A stretch of 64,000 nt of DNA from positions 6,447 through 70,446 of the forward strand of contig DAISGC010000004.1 of the NCBI GenBank assembly GCA_036823255.1, read 5' to 3'. The notes beneath the pieces were generated by a model that saw only the letters and a list, made by a program, of their open reading frames with translations, was not told where the DNA came from and made no database searches. The position numbers and the translations under genes were made by a program. Numbering within the stretch: position 1 is the stretch's first letter; each line of letters starts with the position of its first letter. This document shows, one piece after another, positions 44,685 through 53,521 of the stretch. The DNA is from UBA4658 sp002405485 (GTDB lineage Bacteria; Planctomycetota; Phycisphaerae; Phycisphaerales; UBA1924).

Positions 44685-46403
44685 TCAGTCGAACTTGCCC
44701 TTGACGACAAGCTCGAAATCGTTGATGTCGGCGACCTGTCGAGCAGACTTCCTGGCCAACCCGGAGAATCGGGCGACAAGCTGCTTGGCGCCACCGGCAT
44801 CTCCCGCGGCCAATGCGCCGAGCTTGGTGAACTTGTGTGCGAGGATGTCCTTCAGGTCCGCAGTGGTGTTGCGGGCGTGTCCGCTCGGATACATCACCAG
44901 ACCCGAGTCGTGCACCTTGTCGGCGGCGTCGGTGATCCGGATCGAGGTCGGGATGCCGTCGGGATATCGTCGATCGTACTCGTCGCCGCCATGCTCGAAG
45001 GTCATCTTGTCCATGAGAGCCCGAGTGAGCGGGTTCTTGATGCTCGACGGATCGAAATCATGGGGCAGGAGCATGAGGTTCTTGAAATCAAAGCTCCGCG
45101 CACCCTTCTGGCGGAGCTCCAAGGCCTTGCGGAGCTTCGTGCACACGAGGTAGAGCATGGAGTGGTCCGCCGATTGACGCGTCTTGGGGTCGCGCTTGGC
45201 GGGATCACCGATGATGCCGAATGCGGGCTCGTACGCGGTGACGACGATTGACCGGATGTTTCCGCCTGCAGGGTCATCCAGCAGGGTTGGGCTCTTGTTG
45301 ATGAGATCGATGAGCCCCTGCAAGGCGCCGGCCGACTGGTGCTCGTAGAGGCCGAGCTTGAAGTGCATGCCCATCACCGCGAAGTCGTCGCCGCGCTTCC
45401 CAAGAACGAGCTCGAAGGGCGACGCGTAGGCCTTGGACGCATTCGCCTTGGAGGAGCCGACCTTCTGGAACATCTGGCCGGGCCCTTCAAAGAGGCGGAA
45501 GACAGCCTCGGGATTCCGGAAGATGTCCCGAGGACCGAGGAAGCCAATCATGCTCCGCCGCATGGCCATGATGGCGGCCTCGGTGCTGATCGCGGCGCTT
45601 GCGCCCTTGCTGTCCGAGAGCTGCTTGCCCGCGCGGATCGCCCGGAAGGGCACGTAGTGGGCGACAACCATGCCGATGGCGCTCTCGATCTGCTCGGGCG
45701 TGGCCCGGAGCATGGCGCCGAACGTCGCCGCCGACGCGATCGCTCCGTGCAGCACATGGTCGATCTTGTAGCTCTTGAGCGAGAACACCTCGGCGAGGCG
45801 TCCGCGAATTTCATCCAGCAGGACCATGCCCCGCAGGGCAAAGGCCCCATCCATGCCGGCCATCTGGGCCGCGGCGATCGCAACCGGATAGAAGTCATTG
45901 TGTCCAAACTCGCCGGCGGTGTGCCCGAGCTTGGGATTGAAGCCGAAGTTCGTTCCGTTGGAATCCCACTCGCGGACTGCGTTGGAGTTGGCGACGATCG
46001 CCTTCTCCGGCTGCACAAGCACGTTTGAGCCAAACACCGTGGCACCGGGCCGCTCGCACCCGAACGGCGCGGCGAGAGTTCCCGTGCCGACCGGGCCGAC
46101 CCTGTACATAAGCGCCTCGCGGCGCAGCAAGTTCGGCGCGTTCGTGCCGAGCGCCAGGGCGCTCACGCCGCAGAGGCAGGCGTCGGTGTGGAAGAGCTCG
46201 GTCCTGTCCAGCACGCTCTGGTCCGGGTCGGCATGGCCGACGCCGTCGTCCCCGGCTCGCCCCTTCTCGCCCGGCATGGCCCACATGAACTCCAGCGCAT
46301 ACTGGGCGATGCCGAGCGCCTGATTCGAGTCGGCGGGCAGCGTCACATGGGTGTCCGAGTGCAGGAGCGTGGGCGTCGACGTGTGGGCGGTGTCAAGAGC
46401 CAT
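44685..46403 (-). CDS. MmgE/PrpD-family protein
   Basis: 572 residues, a little longer than the family average (about 450-500). The blocks FNPKLGHTAGEFGHND, IDHVLHGAIASAATFGAML and PFRAIRAGKQLSDSKGAS match the PrpD fold (2-methylcitrate dehydratase and relatives). The propionate genes prpB and prpC are absent, so the substrate could be 2-methylcitrate, cis-aconitate-like or other. Start ATG giving MALDTAHT is used; longer frames lack support. Upstream lies the CPBP gene on the same strand. Confidence 0.82.
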   Translation of the reverse strand: MALDTAHTSTPTLLHSDTHVTLPADSNQALGIAQYALEFMWAMPGEKGRAGDDGVGHADPDQSVLDRTELFHTDACLCGVSALALGTNAPNLLRREALMYRVGPVGTGTLAAPFGCERPGATVFGSNVLVQPEKAIVANSNAVREWDSNGTNFGFNPKLGHTAGEFGHNDFYPVAIAAAQMAGMDGAFALRGMVLLDEIRGRLAEVFSLKSYKIDHVLHGAIASAATFGAMLRATPEQIESAIGMVVAHYVPFRAIRAGKQLSDSKGASAAISTEAAIMAMRRSMIGFLGPRDIFRNPEAVFRLFEGPGQMFQKVGSSKANASKAYASPFELVLGKRGDDFAVMGMHFKLGLYEHQSAGALQGLIDLINKSPTLLDDPAGGNIRSIVVTAYEPAFGIIGDPAKRDPKTRQSADHSMLYLVCTKLRKALELRQKGARSFDFKNLMLLPHDFDPSSIKNPLTRALMDKMTFEHGGDEYDRRYPDGIPTSIRITDAADKVHDSGLVMYPSGHARNTTADLKDILAHKFTKLGALAAGDAGGAKQLVARFSGLARKSARQVADINDFELVVKGKFD

Positions 46404-46547
46404 GGGTCTTCCAGTCGCAGCGTGCGGGTGTATTGCATCCGAGACAGGCGGTCCAGGTGCATGCACCGACTCAGACCAACCCTCGGATGCGGGGCGAAGG
46501 GTATCGCCGTTGTGCGTCATCGTCCGCGTCCGACAGCGGCGGCGACG

Positions 46548-47243
46548 TCATCCCGAGCTTCCCCCATAAAAATACCGGCCCAGCCCGATCGTGAAGATCA
46601 GGCATCCCCAGATCGCGTGTTCCAGCCAGACCGCGGCTGTCGAACGCGTCCGGGCATAGGTGTACGCGAACAGCCATCCCCCCGGGATCGTCAGGGCCAC
46701 CGCCACCCAGTTGTTGAACAGGCAGTGCATCCAGCCGAACGCGACTCCGCTCAGAAAGACCGTCCAGACCGGAGTTCGGCCAGCACGCCCGCCGGGATCG
46801 ACGCCGTCGAGCATGGACTGGTACCGATGAAAGAAGTACGTTCTCCAGATCACCTCCTGTGGATACACGCTCAAGAGCGGGTACAGGATCATGACCGCCA
46901 CGTACACCGTCGGTCGCTCCCGTGGGAATGACAGCCAGAGCTCGGGGCGCCAGAGTGCCACGCCTGAAGCCAGCAGCGCCGCCGGCAGAGGCACGATCGC
47001 CAGAGTGGTCGGCATCGCTCGCCACAGACCGCTGGCGTTCCAGAGTTGACGACGCTGAAAACCCCGATCGCGGAGGAGCGCAATCATCACTGCGACACAT
47101 CCGACCAACAACGCCGGAATGAGCAGCGGATTCACGACTCTGGGCCAATCTACACGAGCCCACCAGATGACCAGAGGAAGAACGCCGAACAGCAGTGTGA
47201 GCTCGATCCACTTCCACAGTCCGCGTTCCCGAATGGTGCTCAT
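46548..47243 (-). CDS. CPBP-family intramembrane metalloprotease
   Basis: 231 residues with about seven hydrophobic segments. The CPBP (CAAX/Abi-type) motifs are partly kept: QEVIWRTYFFHRY in place of EExxxR, FGWMHCLFNN and LEHAIWG. The replacement of the first Glu by Gln is unusual; one Glu of the pair remains. The family includes prenyl-protein proteases and bacteriocin-immunity proteins; bacterial substrates are mostly unknown. It lies 21 bases after the stop of polX, on the same strand. Confidence 0.78.
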   Translation of the reverse strand: MSTIRERGLWKWIELTLLFGVLPLVIWWARVDWPRVVNPLLIPALLVGCVAVMIALLRDRGFQRRQLWNASGLWRAMPTTLAIVPLPAALLASGVALWRPELWLSFPRERPTVYVAVMILYPLLSVYPQEVIWRTYFFHRYQSMLDGVDPGGRAGRTPVWTVFLSGVAFGWMHCLFNNWVAVALTIPGGWLFAYTYARTRSTAAVWLEHAIWGCLIFTIGLGRYFYGGSSG

Positions 47244-47264
47244 GGATGCGATCCTGTCGTGGGC

Positions 47265-49199
47265 TCATCGCTTCTTCTTGAGCCAGGCGAGCAGGGCCGG
47301 CTGCGTCCAGGTGTTCACGCATGCGGCGGCGGTGATCCAGCCGCGCTTTGCGGTCGCCACGCCGTATCGCAGATTGTCGAAGTCCTCCGGTGCGTGCACG
47401 TCGGAGTTGATCGCGACCAGCGCCTCGTGCTCGGCGACCACTCGCGCGTGGGTATCGCGCAGGTCCAGCCGAAACCAGTGCGTGTTGATTTCCAACGCCA
47501 CATCAAGGGCCTTGGCGGCCTGCACAAGCGCGGGCACATCGGGAGACAGACCGGCTCGCCGGTTGATCAATCTCCCGGTGGGATGCCCCAGGATGTGCAC
47601 CAGCGGATGCTCGATCGCCTTGAGCAATCTCCGGGTTGCCGTGGCCGAGTCCTGCGAGAGCGCGGCGTGCGGTGAAGCCACCACGATGTCCAACTCGGCG
47701 AGCAGATCGTCGTCGTAATCCAGCTCACCCCCGGAGAGGATGTCGACCTCGCTTCCGGCAAGGATGCGAATCCCCTGCACCTGAGCTCCGGCTTCGCGCA
47801 CATCGCGGATGTGCTCCCGGAGGCGCTCGGGGGACAGACCACCGGCCACCGCGGAGCTTCGGGAGTGATCCGTCACCGCGATGGTGTGGAACCCCCGACG
47901 CTTGGCCGCCGTCGCGAGTTCGACGATCGACATGACCCCGTCAGACGCGGTGGTGTGGGCGTGCAGCTCGGCCTTGATGTCCTGCAACTCGACCAGCCTC
48001 GGCACACCTCTCGCATGCCCCGTCGCGGCGCTCGCCGGTGGCTCGTGCCCGGTGCTCGCGCCGCGCTTCCGTCGCGCCAGCTTCCCGCCTGCCGAGACTG
48101 GGTCCGACTCTGAAGCCGCCTCGGCGAACGCGTCGATCTCACCACGGTCCTCCCGCAGCTCCGGCGGCACCCAGGCCATGCCCAGCGACGCGTAGACCTC
48201 GTGCTCGGTTCGAGACGCGATCGACGGAACGCCGCGCTGCTGCGGCGGCTCCACCGTCGACGGATCTTCCGGAAACACCCCATATTCGTTCAGCGTCAGC
48301 CCCAACTTCAGAGCCCGCTCGCGCAAACGCACGTTGTGCTCCTTGCTGCCGGTGAAGTACATGAGCGCGGCACCCCACCGCTCCTCGTCGATGACGCGCA
48401 GATCGACCTGAATCGACGCTTCGGCTCCAGTCGCCGATCCGGCGTCGTCGCCTCCCCATCGCCCGTTGTCAGACCGAATGGCCATACGGACGCTGCACTT
48501 GCTCTCGCCCTGGGCGATCACCTGGAGCACACCGTGCATGCCCACAAACGCGCTCGCGGCCGAAGACGGGTCGTTCGTGCAGACCAGCACGTCCAGATCT
48601 CCCACGGTCTCCTTGCCTCTGCGAAGGGAGCCGGCGAAGGCAACGTTGCTCACTCCCGGCACCGCCCGCATGTGTCCGACGACGCGTTCGGCGATCGGCA
48701 TCGCCACGCCCAGGTGCAGTCGCTGTGCACCTGCCTCCACGATCGCGATCGACTCCCTGATCTTCTCGACGCTCTTGGCTCCCATGCGGGGGAGCTTCAG
48801 GATCGAGCCGTCGGCAATGATCCGCTTGAGATCCGCCACCGACTCCACCCCGCCCTGCTTCCAGAACACCGCGGCCGTCTTCGGCCCGACGCCCGGGATC
48901 TCCATCACCGCCAGCAGACCGACGGGCGCTTTGGACCGGAGCGCATCAAGCTCGGAGATGGATCCGGTGGTTGCAAGCTCGATGATCTTGTCGGCAATCT
49001 TGGCCCCCACACCCTCGATCTTGGTGAGATGGGCCTTGGCGTCCGGCCCCTTGGCGACCGACTCAAGATCGTTCGGATGATCGCCGATCGTTCGTGCCGC
49101 GCGAGCGTGCGCGCTGGCCTTGAACGAGTCCTCGCCGAGCAGCTCCATGAGCTTGGCCATCTGCGTGAATCGGTCGACGAGCGCCGCGTTGAAGCTCAT
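47265..49199 (-). CDS. polX: Family X DNA polymerase with PHP domain
   Basis: 644 residues. In order: helix-hairpin-helix region (residues ~1-150), Pol X palm with catalytic Asp pair GDLDVLV and third Asp in QVDLRVID, a low-complexity linker (~355-395), then a PHP phosphoesterase with AELHAHTTASDG and VTDHSRSS. Bacterial PolX fills gaps in base excision repair, and the PHP domain gives 3'-exonuclease or phosphatase action. Length and order match the family; the palm-to-PHP linker is longer. Start ATG giving MSFNAAL is used. Confidence 0.92.
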   Translation of the reverse strand: MSFNAALVDRFTQMAKLMELLGEDSFKASAHARAARTIGDHPNDLESVAKGPDAKAHLTKIEGVGAKIADKIIELATTGSISELDALRSKAPVGLLAVMEIPGVGPKTAAVFWKQGGVESVADLKRIIADGSILKLPRMGAKSVEKIRESIAIVEAGAQRLHLGVAMPIAERVVGHMRAVPGVSNVAFAGSLRRGKETVGDLDVLVCTNDPSSAASAFVGMHGVLQVIAQGESKCSVRMAIRSDNGRWGGDDAGSATGAEASIQVDLRVIDEERWGAALMYFTGSKEHNVRLRERALKLGLTLNEYGVFPEDPSTVEPPQQRGVPSIASRTEHEVYASLGMAWVPPELREDRGEIDAFAEAASESDPVSAGGKLARRKRGASTGHEPPASAATGHARGVPRLVELQDIKAELHAHTTASDGVMSIVELATAAKRRGFHTIAVTDHSRSSAVAGGLSPERLREHIRDVREAGAQVQGIRILAGSEVDILSGGELDYDDDLLAELDIVVASPHAALSQDSATATRRLLKAIEHPLVHILGHPTGRLINRRAGLSPDVPALVQAAKALDVALEINTHWFRLDLRDTHARVVAEHEALVAINSDVHAPEDFDNLRYGVATAKRGWITAAACVNTWTQPALLAWLKKKR

Positions 49200-49245
49200 G
49201 CGATCAGCATAGACGCGACGGCGGCCGTCCTGTTCGGCAACCCGA

Positions 49246-49569
49246 TCAACGCTTGATCCGCCTCCAGCGCTCCGCGATCGCCATGCACCCGAAGAGCGCG
49301 GACAGCGCCACGATGACCCAGTCAAAGCCGACAGGGCCTCGCGCGATGATCCAGATGGCGACCCCGATCAGCCCGACTCCGCCGATGAGCCCGACGATCG
49401 TGATCGGCACAAAGGTCAGACCAGCGCAGAGGATCATCGCACCCGTCGGGCTGTTTCCCCCGGACATGAACAATCGATACCCGCCATACCCGCACAGAAC
49501 CAGTGCGACCAGCAGGCCGAGCACGGTCTGAGCGTCCATTCGCGGTCGTCTGGGCGAGTCCATGAACAT
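49246..49569 (-). CDS. Small membrane protein
   Basis: 107 residues with three hydrophobic segments and a basic C-terminal end (RWRRIKR). GGAGG lies 4 bases before the ATG giving MFMDSP and 10 before a second ATG, so either may be used. No family is recognised. It lies between the terminator of the PEP-CTERM-like gene and polX, 46 bases upstream of polX, and may be cotranscribed with it. Confidence 0.68.
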   Translation of the reverse strand: MFMDSPRRPRMDAQTVLGLLVALVLCGYGGYRLFMSGGNSPTGAMILCAGLTFVPITIVGLIGGVGLIGVAIWIIARGPVGFDWVIVALSALFGCMAIAERWRRIKR

Positions 49570-49642
49570 GGTGCCTCCGATCCGGCAAGCAGGCCGGATC
49601 GCATGGTGTACCGCCAAACCAGCCCAGGGTGCAACTTGCCCT

Positions 49643-49679
49643 CGAAAAGACAGCGGCCCCGGTGCCAGACCGGGGCCGC
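49643..49679 (-). terminator. Rho-independent terminator after PEP-CTERM-like gene
   Basis: A perfect 10-bp stem (GCGGCCCCGG/CCGGGGCCGC, loop 7 bases, 49653-49679) is followed on the minus strand by TGTCTTTTCG. It lies 25 bases after the stop of the gene ending at 49704 and looks like a classical terminator. Confidence 0.8.
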
Positions 49680-49703
49680 ATGATCCATCGGAGCGATCCC
49701 ACA

Positions 49704-50912
49704 TCAGGCGCGTCGACGGCGGGCCGCCAGCAGCCCACCCAGCCCGATGAGCGCCGCCGCTCCAGGGGCGGGAACGACGACCGTGCCCGGCGTGAAGTCC
49801 ACCCCGCGATACGCGGTGTTGCCGGGAGCGATGGCCAGCGTGACGAAGCTCGACACCGCGCCGGTATCGATGACCGCCACCAGCTTGTTGCCGTTCGTGG
49901 AGTTGATCGCGTCGGCGGTGGTCGCGTAGAGCACGGGGTTTCCGCCCGCGTCGATCGTCCCCGTCAGCCCGCGCAGTCCAGCGGTGAGTCCGCTCGTGAT
50001 CCGATACGCCAGCTCCCAGTCGCCGGTGGTGGCGTTTCGCACCCACTTCTGCAGCCCGCCGCGGGCCGTGGAGGTGGCGGCGATGCTCCCCTCGTCGGCG
50101 GCGTAGATCGTGTTCACATCCGCCTGCCAGAAGTCATAGATCGAGAGCCCGGTGACGGCGGCGAATCCGGGCAGAAGCGACCCCACGCCGTTGTCCACGA
50201 CGTTGATGCCCACGAACGCGCCCGACTGCGTGCTGAAGAGGATCTGGTCGCCGGAGCTGAAGTTCACGTTCCGAGTGTTCACGGCGTTCGGCGTGAGTTG
50301 CGTCGACGTCGTTCCCATCGAGGGGTCAAACGAACGCACCCCACCGGTCAAGCCCTGGTTGTTCGTCGTGCCAGCCACGCCGCTGGTGATGAACGTCGTG
50401 CCGTCCTGCGTGATCACGCCGCGGAAGTTCGAGTTGCTGTACGTCTGGGTCATCTCGAAATAGTTCACGCCACCAGCGGCGTCCAGACGCCCGATGACGC
50501 GGCGCACGTCGGGATTTCCCGTGCCGTTGTTGAACGACGCCCCGATGCTCGTGCCGTTGGGGCTGGTGACGCCGGCTGCCCAGTTGTACCCGCCGATGGT
50601 CAGGTACTGCCCGTTGCGGGAGAGGGTGAGCTGACCCTCGGAGCTCGTGCTGGAGCCGATGGTCAGACGGACCGGATCGGCCGCGGTGCTTCCCAGGGCG
50701 ATGGTGTTGCCGTTGAACGCCCCGGACAGCCCGCTCGTCAGACCGAACTCGCGAATCGTGACCGCGCCCGCCTGCCCGTTGAACGTGCCGGTCGAAGTGA
50801 CCGACGAGATCGCCAGGTTGTTCGCCGTGAACGGAGCCGCGAGCGCAGACCCCGAGACCGCCAGCAGCATGCCCGCAGACGACACCAAACCGATAACCAT
50901 CGCGCTCTTCAC
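49704..50912 (-). CDS. Secreted beta-rich protein with PEP-CTERM-like tail
   Basis: 402 residues. A signal peptide ends near SALA (about residue 25). The body is Gly/Thr/Ser/Asn-rich with many short strands, resembling a beta-propeller or other repetitive beta fold. The C-terminus PAPGAAALIGLGGLLAARRRRA is a PEP-CTERM-like sorting tail (proline motif, hydrophobic helix, Arg cluster). The start is a GTG with AGGAG 8 bases upstream, giving MKSAMVIG. It stands alone with its own promoter and terminator. No exosortase is in the window. Function unknown. Confidence 0.8.
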   Translation of the reverse strand: MKSAMVIGLVSSAGMLLAVSGSALAAPFTANNLAISSVTSTGTFNGQAGAVTIREFGLTSGLSGAFNGNTIALGSTAADPVRLTIGSSTSSEGQLTLSRNGQYLTIGGYNWAAGVTSPNGTSIGASFNNGTGNPDVRRVIGRLDAAGGVNYFEMTQTYSNSNFRGVITQDGTTFITSGVAGTTNNQGLTGGVRSFDPSMGTTSTQLTPNAVNTRNVNFSSGDQILFSTQSGAFVGINVVDNGVGSLLPGFAAVTGLSIYDFWQADVNTIYAADEGSIAATSTARGGLQKWVRNATTGDWELAYRITSGLTAGLRGLTGTIDAGGNPVLYATTADAINSTNGNKLVAVIDTGAVSSFVTLAIAPGNTAYRGVDFTPGTVVVPAPGAAALIGLGGLLAARRRRA

Positions 50913-50994
50913 GCTTCTCTCTCCTCTGGTTGCCGACGCCCAAGAGCACTGACCCCAAAGCGGGGATCCGTCCGGGCGACGTTCGTGTGATTCT

Positions 50995-51023
50995 AGAATA
51001 AACCCAAAGTCGGACAGACACAA
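50995..51023 (-). promoter_or_regulatory. Putative sigma70-type promoter of the PEP-CTERM-like gene
   Basis: On the minus strand, TTGTGT (51018-51023) and TATTCT (50995-51000) stand 17 bases apart, with an A/T-rich stretch just upstream that could act as an UP element. The transcript would have a leader of about 75 bases ending at the GTG start. Boxes match consensus only partly. Confidence 0.4.
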
Positions 51024-51102
51024 CCAAATTTTCAAGAAACCATAACCACACCTTTACACGCGACGGTTCGTGATGCCAATGCCCACGCCGCGGCGATTCT
51101 GC

Positions 51103-51136
51103 CAAAAAGATGGCGGAAAGTGGGCTTTTTCCCGCT
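51103..51136 (-). terminator. Candidate terminator of the cys/hem operon
   Basis: On the minus strand, GCGGGAAA and TTTCCGC pair (seven pairs with one bulged G) around an 8-base loop, followed by CATCTTTTTGG with five T. It begins 21 bases after the cysN stop, where an eleven-gene transcript would have to end. Confidence 0.55.
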
Positions 51137-51156
51137 GCTGTAGTGGATTGGCCCAG

Positions 51157-52527
51157 TCACTTGCGTCCGATCCCATCAACCGACAGGATGCCTCCGGAAT
51201 CTGTCGGATCCGAGACAATGAGACCGGCCCCGACCGTGTTGTTGGTGTGTTCATCGATGAGTATGAATGACCCGGTTGTTCGGTTCTGGCGATAGGCGTC
51301 GGCGACGATCGGTTCCGCCAGCCGAAATCGGACGCGACCGAGTTCGTGAAGCGCAAGTGTCTCGGCCTTGGGCTCCAACTCGAGCGTCTGCATGTTGAGC
51401 CGACGAGGGATATCCACGGCGACCGCCGAACACTGTCGTGTCGTGTGCTTCAGGAGCAGCCGCCGCCGGGGCGTCAGCGGCAGCGGCGACATCCAGATCA
51501 CGGCGGCTTCAACCGCGCTCAGAACCGACGGTCCCGGAAAGGCGTGGTCCGACGGCTCGCCGACGAGCATGTCGCCTCTGGAGATGTCCAGATCGTCGTG
51601 GAGTTCCACGGCGCACGAAAGCGGCGCCGAGACCGACTCCACGCTCGTGGGTCCGATGTGCATGGCCTTGATCGTCGAGCGCAGGCCCGAGGGCAGCACC
51701 CGGATCGGGTCGCCAACCCTCATCGCGCCGGAGGCGAGTCGGCCGGCGTACCCGCGATAGTCGTGATGGTCCGGAGAGTTCGGACGAATGACACGCTGCA
51801 CGGGCAGACGGACTCCCTGATCCACTGGTCCGCCGCCGGCGGGCAGACTCTCGAGCAGATGCAGGAGCGGCGGGCCCTGGAACCAGGGCATGTGAGCCGA
51901 TTGCTCGACAACGTTGTCGCCGTTGAGCGCGGAGATCGGGATGAAGTCGATGTCCACGAGCTCGGAGACCGTCCCTTCGCCGTCGGGGCGTGCCCGCCGA
52001 GCGAACTCAAGGAACTGCTCGCGCACGGCTTCGAATCGCGGGAGCTGGTATCCGACGAGATCCATCTTGTTGATGCAGACGACGATTCGGGACACGCCCA
52101 GGAGAGCAGAGAGGCACGCGTGACGCCGGGTCTGCTCGACCACGCCCTGCCGCGCATCAATCAGCACGATCGCCACATCGGCGGTGCTGGCGCCGGTGGC
52201 CATGTTCCGGGTGTACTGCACATGGCCCGGCGTGTCGGCAAGGATGAAGCGGCGGCGTGCGGTCGCGAAGTACCGATAGGCGACATCGATGGTGATGCCC
52301 TGCTCGCGCTCGGCCCGAAGCCCATCGGTCAGGAGGGACAGGTCCAGGGCATCCTGACCGCGCCGCTCGCTGGCTCGACGAACGGAATCGATCTGATCCT
52401 CGTGAAGGGATCGCGAGTCGTGCAGCAGTCGCCCGATGAGCGTGGACTTACCGTCGTCGACCGATCCGCATGTGAACAGGCGGAGCAGACCGGGGGCGGA
52501 GGTGATGGCCGATGGCGTGGTGGTCAT
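51157..52527 (-). CDS. cysN: Sulfate adenylyltransferase GTPase subunit CysN
   Basis: 456 residues. CysN is the EF-Tu-like GTPase that drives formation of APS from ATP and sulfate with CysD. The P-loop GSVDDGKST is at residues 21-29; the DTPGHVQYTRNM and NKMDL blocks follow, then two beta-barrel domains. It lacks the C-terminal CysC APS-kinase domain seen in some fusions, so APS is the product. It is the last gene of the operon, 55 bases after cysD, and is followed by a candidate terminator. Confidence 0.95.
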   Translation of the reverse strand: MTTTPSAITSAPGLLRLFTCGSVDDGKSTLIGRLLHDSRSLHEDQIDSVRRASERRGQDALDLSLLTDGLRAEREQGITIDVAYRYFATARRRFILADTPGHVQYTRNMATGASTADVAIVLIDARQGVVEQTRRHACLSALLGVSRIVVCINKMDLVGYQLPRFEAVREQFLEFARRARPDGEGTVSELVDIDFIPISALNGDNVVEQSAHMPWFQGPPLLHLLESLPAGGGPVDQGVRLPVQRVIRPNSPDHHDYRGYAGRLASGAMRVGDPIRVLPSGLRSTIKAMHIGPTSVESVSAPLSCAVELHDDLDISRGDMLVGEPSDHAFPGPSVLSAVEAAVIWMSPLPLTPRRRLLLKHTTRQCSAVAVDIPRRLNMQTLELEPKAETLALHELGRVRFRLAEPIVADAYRQNRTTGSFILIDEHTNNTVGAGLIVSDPTDSGGILSVDGIGRK

Positions 52528-52582
52528 GGGATTCGCCGGTGCTGGGTCAGAGTGTGTGCCTGCTCGCGCGCGGGAGCGTGAG

Positions 52583-53521
52583 CTAGAAGTACCCCTCCCG
52601 CTTGCGATCCTCCATGGCGGATTCGCTGATGGTGTCGTCGAGTCGCGCCCCTCGCTCGCTCGTGCGTGCCGAGATCGTCTCCTGGATGATGTCGCGGATG
52701 CTCGACGCAGGGCTCTCGACGCCGGCCGTGCAGGTCATGTCGCCGACGGTGCGGAAGCGGACAGTTCTGCGCTCGACACGCTCTCCCGGCCGGGCCGGGA
52801 AGAGGTCCGAGACCGGGCAGATGCGACCTGCGCGGACGACGATGTCGCGCTGATGCGAGAGATAGATCGACGGGATGTCGATGGTCTCGGCATCGATGTA
52901 CTCCCACACGTCCAGCTCCGTCCAGTTCGACAACGGGAAGACGCGGAAGTGCTCGAAGGCGTCGCTGGCGGCTGACGCTCGCGTCAGACGGGTGTTGTAC
53001 GCACTCCACAGCTCAGGTCGCTGGTTCTTGGGGTCCCACTGGCCCATGGCGTTGCGGAACGAGAAGATGCGCTCCTTGGCACGCGCTTTCTCCTCGTCCC
53101 GGCGCGCGCCGCCGAAGAGCGCGTCGAATCGATGCTCCGCGATCGCATCAAGCAGCGTCGGGATCTGAGCGAGGTTGCGACTCGTTGTTCCGGGCGGTTC
53201 GTAAACGATGCCACGACGGATCGCGTCGTCGACGGTTTGCACGATCAGTCGTTCTCCGAGGCGAGCGAGCATTCGATCGCGGTACTGGATCACCTCCGGG
53301 AAGTTGTGCCCGGTGTCGATGTGCAGCACGGGGAATGGCAGCTTGGCCGGCCAAAAGGCCTTTACGGCCAGGTGCAGCATCACGATCGAGTCCTTCCCGC
53401 CGCTGAAGAGCAGGGCGGGCCGCTCGCACTCGGAGGCGACCTCACGGATGATCTCGATCGACTCGGCCTCGAGCAGTTCGAGATGTCCTGGGCGTGCGTT
53501 TCGACTCAGTGCGCTTGTCAT
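52583..53521 (-). CDS. cysD: Sulfate adenylyltransferase subunit CysD
   Basis: 312 residues, the normal size. It carries the catalytic ATP pyrophosphatase loop SGGKDSIVML near residue 40 and the family blocks PFPVLHIDTGHNFPEV and FPLSNWTELDVWEYI. CysD adenylates sulfate to APS; CysN supplies GTP-driven energy. The ATG overlaps the end of cysA (ATGA), so translation is likely coupled. Confidence 0.96.
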   Translation of the reverse strand: MTSALSRNARPGHLELLEAESIEIIREVASECERPALLFSGGKDSIVMLHLAVKAFWPAKLPFPVLHIDTGHNFPEVIQYRDRMLARLGERLIVQTVDDAIRRGIVYEPPGTTSRNLAQIPTLLDAIAEHRFDALFGGARRDEEKARAKERIFSFRNAMGQWDPKNQRPELWSAYNTRLTRASAASDAFEHFRVFPLSNWTELDVWEYIDAETIDIPSIYLSHQRDIVVRAGRICPVSDLFPARPGERVERRTVRFRTVGDMTCTAGVESPASSIRDIIQETISARTSERGARLDDTISESAMEDRKREGYF

